Source of the DNA: ENR-C20 sp942493145
GTDB taxonomy: Bacteria > Bacillota > Clostridia > Acetivibrionales > DTU013
Length of the DNA stretch: 64,000 nucleotides
Reading direction: 5' to 3'
NCBI GenBank assembly: GCA_942493145.1
Contig: OW818679.1
Location: 1,054,001-1,118,000, forward strand
Shown here one piece after another: positions 56,824-64,000 of the stretch. The notes beneath the pieces are model-generated. The model searched no databases. It saw only the letters and a list, made by a program, of their open reading frames with translations, and was not told where the DNA came from. Positions within the stretch are counted from its first letter, which is position 1. Each line of letters begins with the position of its first letter. Both the position numbers and the translations under genes were made by a program.

Positions 56824-56970
56824 TATAACTGTGCAACTTAACTGAGCAACTTAACTGAGCAACTTAACTGAGCAACTTAACTGAGCAACTTAACTGAGCA
56901 ACTTAACTGAGCAACTTAACTGAGCAACTTAACTGAGCAACTTAACTGTGCAGCTTAACTGAGCAGCTGA
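56824..56970 (+). repeat. 13-base tandem repeat array
   Basis: Eleven units of TTAACTGAGCAAC spaced exactly 13 bases (ACTGAGC or ACTGTGC at 56828, 56841, 56854 and so on to 56958). The first and tenth units read TGTGC. Degenerate GCAGCTTAA text follows to 56990. It lies between the convergent ThrE and LysM-CAP genes, next to the long hairpin. Confidence 0.9.
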
Positions 56971-56992
56971 ATTGCGTGCGCAGCTTAATTTA

Positions 56993-57218
56993 GCGGGCAT
57001 GGCTGCAGGCTGGCTGAATGTTTGCGAACAGCTGCAGGCTGTTATGCTGATCCGAAGTCGTAATGGGGCACCAGGAACATAATGCCGAGCCATGGATGGC
57101 GAGGCCGCTGGTCTGGAGGAACGGATTCCGACTGACCTGCGCCCCCATTATGACGAGGATGAAGCATTACAGCCTGCCTGTGAGCAAACCTGAAGCCCAA
57201 GCCTGCAGCCATGCCCGC
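56993..57218. ncRNA. Candidate structured RNA or long hairpin element
   Basis: A 226-base near-continuous dyad. The outer 18 bases GCGGGCATGGCTGCAGGC (56993-57010) pair perfectly with 57201-57218. Helices continue inward with small bulges: GTTTGC with GCAAAC, GCAGGCTGT with ACAGCCTGC, and TAATGGGG with CCCCATTA. The apex (57070-57140) has ACCAG/CTGGT enclosing GCC-GA-GCCAT-GG-ATGGC-GA-GGC, a hairpin with a symmetric GA/GA internal loop, and CGG-ATT-CCG. The tidy internal loops point to RNA structure. Strand of transcription is unknown. It could also be a transposable palindrome. Confidence 0.6.
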
Positions 57219-57222
57219 ACCT

Positions 57223-57927
57223 TTACATCGGTTTCATAAACTGTTGCGTCCAGTAGCATACACCTTTGCTGTTCTTAGCCAATCCGACGCCTATTTCTGT
57301 ATAAGTCGCACTCATTATATTGCTCCTGTGGCCGGGGGAGTTCATCCAGGCGTTCATTACCTCCTGGGGAGTCTGCTGGCCGTATGCGATATTTTCACCG
57401 GCAGCTGAAAACCTGAGGCCGAAATTCTCCATCATTTGGAAGGGCGTTCCGTATGTGGGAGATGTGTGCGAAAAATAGCCCTTGTTTGCCATATCTGCAG
57501 ATTTGTATCGTGCTACCCTGCAAAGCTGCCAGTTTGCCTTAAGAGTCTGGAGGCCTGCTTTTGATCTCTGTACATTGACCAGCCTGATTACTTCGTTTTC
57601 CTGGGCAGTTGTTGTAACGGTCGGTATATTGAGCTGTTGACCGGGATAAATCATATTGGGATTCTTTATCTGCGGATTGGCAGAAATTATCTCACTTACA
57701 CCGACCTGGTTCCTTGATGCTATTCTCCACATGGTATCGCCGGACTTAACGATATATGTGGTGGATTGGGCAAAGGTTTGCGCAGTGAAAACCAGCAGCA
57801 CCGCAGTTATAAGAAGGATTTTTTTTCTGAAACCGAAACGCTTTTTAAAACCAAACCGCTTGTTAAAACCGAGCCGTGTCTTAATTTCCAGTATCCAATC
57901 TTCCTTCACATTAGAATCTTTCATCAT
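57223..57927 (-). CDS. LysM and CAP-domain exported protein
   Basis: 234 residues. An N-terminal basic stretch with the repeated RFGFKKRFGFRKK, a membrane or signal segment (ILLITAVLLVFTAQTFAQ, about 37-54), one LysM (YIVKSGDTMWRIASRNQVGV), and a CAP/SCP domain (NVQRSKAGLQTLKANWQLCR, GYFSHTSPTYGTPFQMM, AGENIAYGQQTPQEVMNAWM with NSPGHRSNIM). The layout resembles SafA/YkwD-like proteins tied to the spore coat or cell wall. Its stop lies five bases from the long hairpin. Start follows GAGGTGAT. Confidence 0.92.
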   Translation of the reverse strand: MMKDSNVKEDWILEIKTRLGFNKRFGFKKRFGFRKKILLITAVLLVFTAQTFAQSTTYIVKSGDTMWRIASRNQVGVSEIISANPQIKNPNMIYPGQQLNIPTVTTTAQENEVIRLVNVQRSKAGLQTLKANWQLCRVARYKSADMANKGYFSHTSPTYGTPFQMMENFGLRFSAAGENIAYGQQTPQEVMNAWMNSPGHRSNIMSATYTEIGVGLAKNSKGVCYWTQQFMKPM

Positions 57928-58048
57928 ATAAAAATCACCTCATCATATTTTCAAAATCTCTTCAGTATATTTTTTACCTTCAGAGGGGGAAATGATGCTG
58001 TCAAATTCGAGCTTGAATGCCAATAAATGATGCCTGAAAATATGGCTA

Positions 58049-58077
58049 TTGACATGCTGATTGCTTTGCGAAATAAT
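58049..58077 (+). promoter_or_regulatory. Predicted promoter of the topoisomerase pair
   Basis: TTGACA (58049-58054), 17-base spacer, AATAAT (58072-58077), 38 bases before the start codon. Confidence 0.55.
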
Positions 58078-58114
58078 AATTACGTACTAAAGAAAAAACA
58101 GGAAGAGGTTTCAG

Positions 58115-60100
58115 ATGACAAAAAGTACAAAACCCGCGGTATATGGAAACGACAGCATTTCATCCTTGAAAGGAGCTGACAGGGTCCGTCTCAGGCCGGG
58201 TGTCATTTTCGGTTCCGACGGCATCGAAGGCTGCCAGCATTCCTTCTTTGAAATCCTTTCAAATTCAATTGACGAAGCTCGGGAAGGCCATGGCAGCCTT
58301 ATTGAGGTAATACGCCATAAGGACAGGGCAATTACGGTCAAAGATCACGGCAGGGGCATTCCTCTCGATTACAACCAAAAAGAGGAGAAATATAACTGGG
58401 AGCTGGTATTCTGTGAATTGTACGCCGGGGGAAAATACTCCAACAATTCAGGTGAGAATTATGAATTCAGCCTTGGACTCAATGGCCTTGGATCATGCGC
58501 CACCCAGTACAGCTCTGAGTATATGGATGTAACGGTTTTCAGGGATGGCTTCAAATTTGATCTGCACTTTGAAAAGGGACAGAATATCGGGGGATTGCAG
58601 AAGGAAAAATGCAAATATGAGAGCACAGGGTCAACACAGAAGTGGAAACCTGATCTTGACGTTTTCACAGATATAAACGTATCACTGGAATACTTCCAGA
58701 ACACAATAAAGAAGCAGGCGGTAGTCAATGCGGGCATTCGCTTCATCCTCACCGATGAGGAATCCGAGGCCGTTTTTGAGTATTGCTATGAAAACGGGAT
58801 AATAGACTATTTGAAGGAAGTCAGTCTGGATAAGGGCTTTACGGAAATCCAGTCTTGGGAGACCGCTACAAAGGGCAGGGACAGGGAGGACAAGCCTGAG
58901 TACAGGGTAAAGATGCAGATTGCTTTCTGCTTCAATAATGAGATGAATCTGCTCGAGTACTACCACAACTCCAGTTTCCTGGAGCATGGAGGGGCGCCGG
59001 ATAAAGCGGTAAAGGCCGCATTTGTATATGAGCTGGATAAAGCGCTGAAGGTGCGTGGAAAGTATAATAAGGATGAGTCAAAGATAACCTTCGTTGACAT
59101 ACAGGACAGCCTGATACTTGTTACCAACTCCTTTTCGACAGTTACAAGCTATGAGAACCAGACCAAGAAATCAATAACCAACAAATTCATCCAGGAGTCT
59201 ATGGCTGACTTTATAAAGCAGCAGCTGGAGGTTTACCTCATAGAGAACAAGATGGAAAGCGACAGGATACTGGAGCAGGTGCTGGTAAACAAGAGGAGTC
59301 GTGAAACGGCAGAGAAAACAAGGATCAACATAAAAAAGAAGCTAAGCGGAGCCATTGACATATCAAACCGTGTTAAGAAATTTGTTGACTGCAGGACCAG
59401 GGATACTAACAGAAGAGAGCTTTACATCGTGGAAGGTGATTCTGCGCTGGGTTCGTGTAAACTGGGGAGAGATGCGGAATTCCAGGGAATTATGCCGGTG
59501 CGGGGAAAAATCCTGAACTGCCTGAAAGCCGAATACGACAGTATTTTCAAGAGTGACATAATAACCGATCTTTTGAAGGTGCTCGGCTGCGGTGTAGAGA
59601 TCAAAACAAAGCACAACAAGGACTTGAACACCTTTGACATTAACAATTTAAGATGGGACAAGATAATAATATGCACCGATGCAGATGTTGACGGCTACCA
59701 GATCAGGACCCTCATCCTTGCAATGCTCTACCGTCTGGTGCCAACTCTTATACATGCGGGCAAGGTTTATATAGCCGAATCTCCTCTGTTTGAAATCACA
59801 GCCGGAAAGAAGACCTTCTTTGCATATACCGAGAAGGAGAAAGCGTCTATTACAGCAAAGCTGGATGGCAAGTATTCGATCCAGCGTTCAAAGGGACTGG
59901 GCGAGAACGAACCTGAGATGATGTGGCTGACCACCATGAACCCGGAAACCCGCAAGCTGATCCAGGTTGAGCTGGAAGATGCGGAGCAGGCTCAGGCAGA
60001 AATGATGTTCGACATACTGCTGGGCGACAACCTGCAGGGCAGGAAGGATTTTATCGAAGTTAATGGTCATAAATACATGGACATGATAGATGTAAGCTGA
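58115..60100 (+). CDS. Type IIA topoisomerase subunit B (ParE/GyrB-like)
   Basis: 661 residues. GHKL ATPase with ILSNSIDEAREGHGSLIEVI and DHGRGIPLD, transducer domain, then TOPRIM with YIVEGDSALGSC and CTDADVDGYQIRTL, and C-terminal RSKGLGENEPEMMW. It forms a tetramer with the next gene product. This pair is separate from the usual gyrBA near oriC; several Clostridia carry such a second set. Start follows AGAGGT. Confidence 0.93.
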   Translation: MTKSTKPAVYGNDSISSLKGADRVRLRPGVIFGSDGIEGCQHSFFEILSNSIDEAREGHGSLIEVIRHKDRAITVKDHGRGIPLDYNQKEEKYNWELVFCELYAGGKYSNNSGENYEFSLGLNGLGSCATQYSSEYMDVTVFRDGFKFDLHFEKGQNIGGLQKEKCKYESTGSTQKWKPDLDVFTDINVSLEYFQNTIKKQAVVNAGIRFILTDEESEAVFEYCYENGIIDYLKEVSLDKGFTEIQSWETATKGRDREDKPEYRVKMQIAFCFNNEMNLLEYYHNSSFLEHGGAPDKAVKAAFVYELDKALKVRGKYNKDESKITFVDIQDSLILVTNSFSTVTSYENQTKKSITNKFIQESMADFIKQQLEVYLIENKMESDRILEQVLVNKRSRETAEKTRINIKKKLSGAIDISNRVKKFVDCRTRDTNRRELYIVEGDSALGSCKLGRDAEFQGIMPVRGKILNCLKAEYDSIFKSDIITDLLKVLGCGVEIKTKHNKDLNTFDINNLRWDKIIICTDADVDGYQIRTLILAMLYRLVPTLIHAGKVYIAESPLFEITAGKKTFFAYTEKEKASITAKLDGKYSIQRSKGLGENEPEMMWLTTMNPETRKLIQVELEDAEQAQAEMMFDILLGDNLQGRKDFIEVNGHKYMDMIDVS

Positions 60101-60114
60101 GAGAAGAGGTAACC

Positions 60115-62304
60115 ATGCTTAACAACAAATCAACGCGGCAAAAGATTGCCGACACACTTGAACAGAATTACATGCCTTACGCTATGAGTGTCATAGTGTC
60201 CAGGGCCATACCTGAAATAGATGGACTAAAGCCTTCCCACAGAAAGCTGCTTTATACGATGTACAAGATGGGACTGCTTGCCGGGTCAAAGACAAAATCG
60301 GCAAATGTTGTGGGACAGACCATGAAGCTGAATCCACATGGTGATCAGGCCATTTATGAGACTCTTGTCAGGCTTTCGCGCGGAAACGCTGCGCTGCTGC
60401 ACCCGCTCATCGACTCAAAGGGCAACTTCGGTAAGCAATATTCCAGGGATATGCATTATGCAGCCTCCCGTTACACGGAAGTTAAACTGGAGAAGATATG
60501 CGAGGAGCTTTTCAGAGATATTGATAAAAACACAGTTGAATATGCTGATAATTATGATGGGTCCATGAAGGAACCTGTCCTGCTTCCTGCGACTTTTCCC
60601 AGCATCCTTGTCAACTCCAACCAGGGTATTGCAGTTGGTATGGCAAGCAATCTATGCAGCTTCAATTTACAGGAGATATGTGATGCGACGGTACATTACA
60701 TCAATGACGAAAACACCGATCTTGCACAATATATAAAAGCACCGGATTTTTCCACGGGCGGACAGCTCATATACAATGAAAAGGATATGAGAGAGATATA
60801 CAGAACCGGCAGGGGCGGTTTCAAGCTGAGGGCCAAATACCGTTATGACAAGAAGAACAGCTGTATCGAGATTTTTGAGATACCGTATACAACAACCGCA
60901 GAAGCCATAATCGACTCGGTGATCGAGCTCGTTAAAAGCGGAAGAATTAAGGATATCAACGATGTCAGGGATGAGACCGACCTTGATGGCCTGAAGATAA
61001 CACTGGACATAAGGAAAAGCGCTGAACCGGACAGCATCATGAACAGACTGTTCAGGTTCACTACACTTCAGGATACCTTCAATTGTAATTTCAACATACT
61101 GGTCAACAGCATCCCGAGGGTGATGGGGATCCGCACGATACTGGATGAATGGCTGAAGTTCAGAATTGGCTGCATCAGGAGGCAGCTGGTCTTTGATATC
61201 GGTAAAAAAGAGGAGAAGCTCCATCTGTTGCTCGGACTCAGCAAGATACTGCTGGACATCGACAAGGCAGTCAGGATAGTCAGGGAATCTGAAAATGATT
61301 CACTGGTTGTGCCGAACCTGATGTCAGGCTTTTCAATTGACCAGGTCCAGGCGGAATTCATAGCGGAGATAAAGCTCAGGAATCTTAACAAGGAATACAT
61401 AATCAACAGAGTAGGCGAAGTCGAGAACCTCAAAAAGGAGATCGCTGACCTGAAGGAGACCTTTTCTGACGAGAAGAAGGTCAGAAAACTCATTGTAAAA
61501 CAGCTCAACGAGGTTTCGAAGAAATACGGCCAGCCAAGGAAAACAGAGATAATACAGGATGATATGATAGAAGAGATTACGGAGCAGCACCTCATCGAGG
61601 ATTACAACCTCAAGCTTTTCCTCACCGATCACGGTTATCTTAAAAAGATACCCCTTGTATCGTTGCGCGCCAATCCCGAGCACAAGATGAAGGACGACGA
61701 CACCTTAGTCCAGGAGATAGACACAAGGAACAAGGCGGAGCTTTTATTCTTCACCAACAAATTCACGGTATATAAAACAAGGATATATGAAATAAACGAC
61801 TGCAAGGCAAGCTCCCTGGGGGAATACCTGCCTAATATCCTTCAGCTGGACAGTGATGAAAAGGTCATCAGGATGGTGGCTACAGACAGCTATAAGGGTT
61901 GGATGCTGTTCTCCTTTGAAAATGGAAAGGTAGCCAAGATAGAGCTTGACAGCTATGCGACAAAGACCAACAGGAAAAAGCTGGCAAACGCATATTCAGA
62001 CTTGTCTACCCTTATAGACGTAAGATATATTGAGAATGATATCGAGCTTGTCGCGTACAGCAGCATAAACAAGGTCCTCATCTTCGACACCTCCTTCATA
62101 AATCCCAAATCAACGAGGGATTCGCAGGGAGTGCAGGTGCTCAAGGAGAAGAAGGGCAGCACCATGACAAGGATATGCGGCATTGAGGAGTCCGGGCTTA
62201 ACAATCCCGACTATTACAGGACCAAAACAGTACCTGCTGTTGGTTGTTACCTGAGGGAAGAGGATGTTGAGAACAGGCAGCTTGGATTCAGCTTCCCAGA
62301 GTGA
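60115..62304 (+). CDS. Type IIA topoisomerase subunit A (ParC/GyrA-like)
   Basis: 729 residues. Catalytic Tyr120 in HYAASRYTEVKLEKIC, the winged helix SRAIPEIDGLKPSHRKLLYT with HGDQAIYETLVRLSRG, a coiled-coil gate, and a C-terminal beta-pinwheel (about 490-729). I do not see a GyrA box (QRRGGKG), so topoisomerase IV-like decatenation is more likely than supercoiling (inference). It starts 14 bases after the B subunit gene. Confidence 0.93.
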   Translation: MLNNKSTRQKIADTLEQNYMPYAMSVIVSRAIPEIDGLKPSHRKLLYTMYKMGLLAGSKTKSANVVGQTMKLNPHGDQAIYETLVRLSRGNAALLHPLIDSKGNFGKQYSRDMHYAASRYTEVKLEKICEELFRDIDKNTVEYADNYDGSMKEPVLLPATFPSILVNSNQGIAVGMASNLCSFNLQEICDATVHYINDENTDLAQYIKAPDFSTGGQLIYNEKDMREIYRTGRGGFKLRAKYRYDKKNSCIEIFEIPYTTTAEAIIDSVIELVKSGRIKDINDVRDETDLDGLKITLDIRKSAEPDSIMNRLFRFTTLQDTFNCNFNILVNSIPRVMGIRTILDEWLKFRIGCIRRQLVFDIGKKEEKLHLLLGLSKILLDIDKAVRIVRESENDSLVVPNLMSGFSIDQVQAEFIAEIKLRNLNKEYIINRVGEVENLKKEIADLKETFSDEKKVRKLIVKQLNEVSKKYGQPRKTEIIQDDMIEEITEQHLIEDYNLKLFLTDHGYLKKIPLVSLRANPEHKMKDDDTLVQEIDTRNKAELLFFTNKFTVYKTRIYEINDCKASSLGEYLPNILQLDSDEKVIRMVATDSYKGWMLFSFENGKVAKIELDSYATKTNRKKLANAYSDLSTLIDVRYIENDIELVAYSSINKVLIFDTSFINPKSTRDSQGVQVLKEKKGSTMTRICGIEESGLNNPDYYRTKTVPAVGCYLREEDVENRQLGFSFPE

Positions 62305-62321
62305 TTAAACTCTAAAAAGGA

Positions 62322-63023
62322 GTGCACAGGATAGAAAGTAAGATTAAGCACCGATTAATATTGAATATTGTATTGGCCGCCATATTTTTAGCAGCAGTGA
62401 CTTACGCTGCTGTAAAATATGGACCATATATTACTAAGCTGGCTGGAAAGCCGCAGGAATTGAAGGATCTTCTGAATTCCTTCGGATGGAAGGGTGTGCT
62501 GGTTTTCATCGCACTACAGATGTTCCAGGTGGTGGTGGCAGTCATACCCGGTGAAGTGGTGCAGATAGCCGGCGGCTATGTTTACGGGGTGTGGGCAGGG
62601 ACATTGTACTCACTGGTCGGGATAGTCCTGGGCTCAATAATCGTGTTTTATATATCCCGGTTACTGGGATACTCAATAATCAAAGCCTTCATACCAGAAA
62701 AGACCATCAGCAGGTTCAATTTAAAAATGAACAGCAACAAATCAGAAATTGCTATGCTCATCTTTTTCCTGATACCAGGCATACCCAAGGATATGCTCAC
62801 TTATATCGCAGGGTTGACGCCTGTAAGACCACTGCGGTTTTTTGCAGTCATCACCATCGGCCGGCTGCCCGCGCTCTTTGCGTCTTCATACATCGGATAT
62901 AATACCCAGCAGGGCAACTACACCATTGTAATAATTCTATCTGCGATAGCACTGGTTCTTTTTGTCGCCGGTCTGTTGAACAAGGACAGGATCATCAGCC
63001 ATCTGCACAGGCACAAGGAATGA
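62322..63023 (+). CDS. TVP38/TMEM64 family membrane protein
   Basis: 233 residues, six or so membrane spans. The family core FIALQMFQVVVAVIPGEVVQ followed by GGYVYGVWAGTLYSLVGIVL and later FLIPGIPKDMLTYIAGLTP is clear. Related proteins act as lipid scramblases or undecaprenyl-phosphate transporters; the exact role here is unknown. The start is uncertain: GTG 62322 overlaps the AAGGAG box, while the codon at ideal distance is ATA. Follows the topoisomerase genes by 17 bases. Confidence 0.88.
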   Translation: MHRIESKIKHRLILNIVLAAIFLAAVTYAAVKYGPYITKLAGKPQELKDLLNSFGWKGVLVFIALQMFQVVVAVIPGEVVQIAGGYVYGVWAGTLYSLVGIVLGSIIVFYISRLLGYSIIKAFIPEKTISRFNLKMNSNKSEIAMLIFFLIPGIPKDMLTYIAGLTPVRPLRFFAVITIGRLPALFASSYIGYNTQQGNYTIVIILSAIALVLFVAGLLNKDRIISHLHRHKE

Positions 63024-63056
63024 CCATGGCCTGACTCAAGACTTTGGGAAGTATCA

Positions 63057-64000
63057 TCAACTGCTTTTCTTTCCGGAAGCCTTTGGAATTTTGCGGAGCT
63101 TTGCAATCAGCAGCGTCAGCGGAGGCAGGATGAATATTACAGGTATAAGGTAAAAGACACCTGCATTTATGGATATAATTGATTGTTCTGCTGGCGATTG
63201 GTATACAGTGGCTGCAAGGATGACCTCAAAGCCTGCAATGGGAAGGATTAATGGCCTGTAGGACTTCAATCCGAAAAACTGGGAAATTGAAACCGACAGT
63301 GCATATAATAATATACTGCTTTTAAAAAAGATAACCATTGTCTGCGTTATGCCGATAAGCAGATCCATCCGTGTGAAAACATTCCCGATGTCAATGAGCC
63401 TCACAGCCTGGAAGGATGTATAGGCCAGTATGGATTCCATACTGCCAAGTACTGCAGTGTTTCTAATGGATGCTATAAGCAGTAAAGCTGAGCCTAACAG
63501 GAAACCCTTGTAGAAGTTGCCGGTGATTTTTTCGGGCTTGCCTGCACTGGAAAGAAGCATAAGAAAAACGACTGACCCACCGAATGAAATTGCACTGACG
63601 ATATGCACTGAATGTACTACATCTACCACAGTTATGTCCAACAACGGCCGCAGGTTTGCAAGATCCATTTTTTCGCTTAACATCAGTGTAGTAATTATTA
63701 CGGTGAATATGGTAATAACGATAATTACCAGGCTGATCCTGCCCATGGCCTCAATGCCGCTCCATACAAGATATGAACAGACTGCGGCACCTACAATTGT
63801 AAAAAAGAAAGCAGGCGTTTCGGTCATAAAAAAGGTTGTGTATAAGGATCCCAGATCCCTTAAATTGAAAGATAACGTCAGCGAAAAAAAGACAATGTAA
63901 AGAACAGAGATGATCCTTCCGGCAACACCCCCGTAAACAGAATTGTTTATTTGTATAAGATTCAAACCTGCAAATCTGGACGAAAGTCCTGAATAAACAA
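63057..64000 (-). CDS. Spore germination permease (GerAB family), partial
   Basis: The frame is open to the right edge, so the N-terminus lies outside the window. The visible 314 residues start VYSGLSSRFAGLNLIQINNS and make about eight membrane spans, with IEAMGRISLVIIVITIFTVI and MDLLIGITQTMVIFFKSS, typical of GerAB/spore germination permeases of the APC superfamily. In spores it works with GerAA and GerAC in nutrient-triggered germination. Convergent with the TVP38 gene. Confidence 0.88.
   Translation of the reverse strand, partial: VYSGLSSRFAGLNLIQINNSVYGGVAGRIISVLYIVFFSLTLSFNLRDLGSLYTTFFMTETPAFFFTIVGAAVCSYLVWSGIEAMGRISLVIIVITIFTVIITTLMLSEKMDLANLRPLLDITVVDVVHSVHIVSAISFGGSVVFLMLLSSAGKPEKITGNFYKGFLLGSALLLIASIRNTAVLGSMESILAYTSFQAVRLIDIGNVFTRMDLLIGITQTMVIFFKSSILLYALSVSISQFFGLKSYRPLILPIAGFEVILAATVYQSPAEQSIISINAGVFYLIPVIFILPPLTLLIAKLRKIPKASGKKSS

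Noticed and set aside
56824..56970. CRISPR array
   Set aside because: Units are directly abutting at 13 bases with no spacers.

Overview
The window reads as a chromosomal segment of an anaerobic, spore-forming Firmicute of class Clostridia. The evidence is a GerAB-type germination permease, a LysM/GH18 spore-cortex-lytic enzyme, a LysM/CAP protein, a DUF1212/DUF3815 ThrE-type pair, an Re-type citrate synthase and a tRNA-Glu. I cannot name the genus from sequence alone; the Re-citrate synthase/aconitase context would suit relatives of Acetivibrio or Ruminiclostridium (inference).

Layout. 0.1-1.9 kb: ACT-domain protein and homoserine dehydrogenase. 2.0-7.8 kb: a cobalamin riboswitch with terminator, then a B12 uptake and salvage operon (cobO, btuF, btuC, btuD, cobU, cobS). 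7.8-9.2 kb: an ECF transporter S component behind a strong promoter with two ATCGATACAC boxes, then an MBL-fold hydrolase. 9.3-14.9 kb: a citrate module (Re-citrate synthase-like protein, aconitase, FCD-type GntR regulator, Si-citrate synthase) with a GntR-like palindrome over its -10 box. 15.1-19.9 kb: an SLH-domain exported protein, a diacylglyceryl-transferase-family membrane protein, and a zinc-ribbon/TM/papain-like protein.

20.0-32.5 kb: an integrated mobile element bounded by 30-bp direct repeats. It carries a large serine recombinase with a TnpW-like partner, an excisionase-like HTH protein, a frameshifted Prim-Pol/SF3 helicase replication protein followed by an array of GTAGCAGT boxes, and a lone HK97-type major capsid gene. 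Cargo on the + strand is a DUF6076-like zinc-finger protein, a BlaI/BlaR1-like pair and a DUF559-like nuclease. A complete tRNA-Glu(CTC) lies just beyond its right end.

32.7-49.3 kb: ordinary chromosomal genes (RsmF, RsuA, methyltransferases, acyl-CoA synthetase, SleL-like hydrolase, enoate reductase, YyaL-like protein, DEAD helicase, nitroreductase). Many are broken by single-base indels, often in homopolymer runs, so sequence error is a serious alternative to gene decay. The stretch 48.0-49.3 kb is nearly unreadable. 49.3-64 kb is clean: a heterodimeric ABC exporter, a DUF116 protein, a QueG-like Fe-S protein, ThrE-type subunits, a 13-bp tandem repeat array, a 226-bp near-perfect hairpin that looks like a structured RNA, a LysM-CAP protein, a second type IIA topoisomerase pair, a TVP38 protein and a GerAB permease that runs off the right edge.

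The signals I would follow first are the structured hairpin at 56993-57218, the iteron-like array after the element's replication gene, the capsid-only composition of the element, and the extra C-terminal domain on the B12 transporter ATPase.
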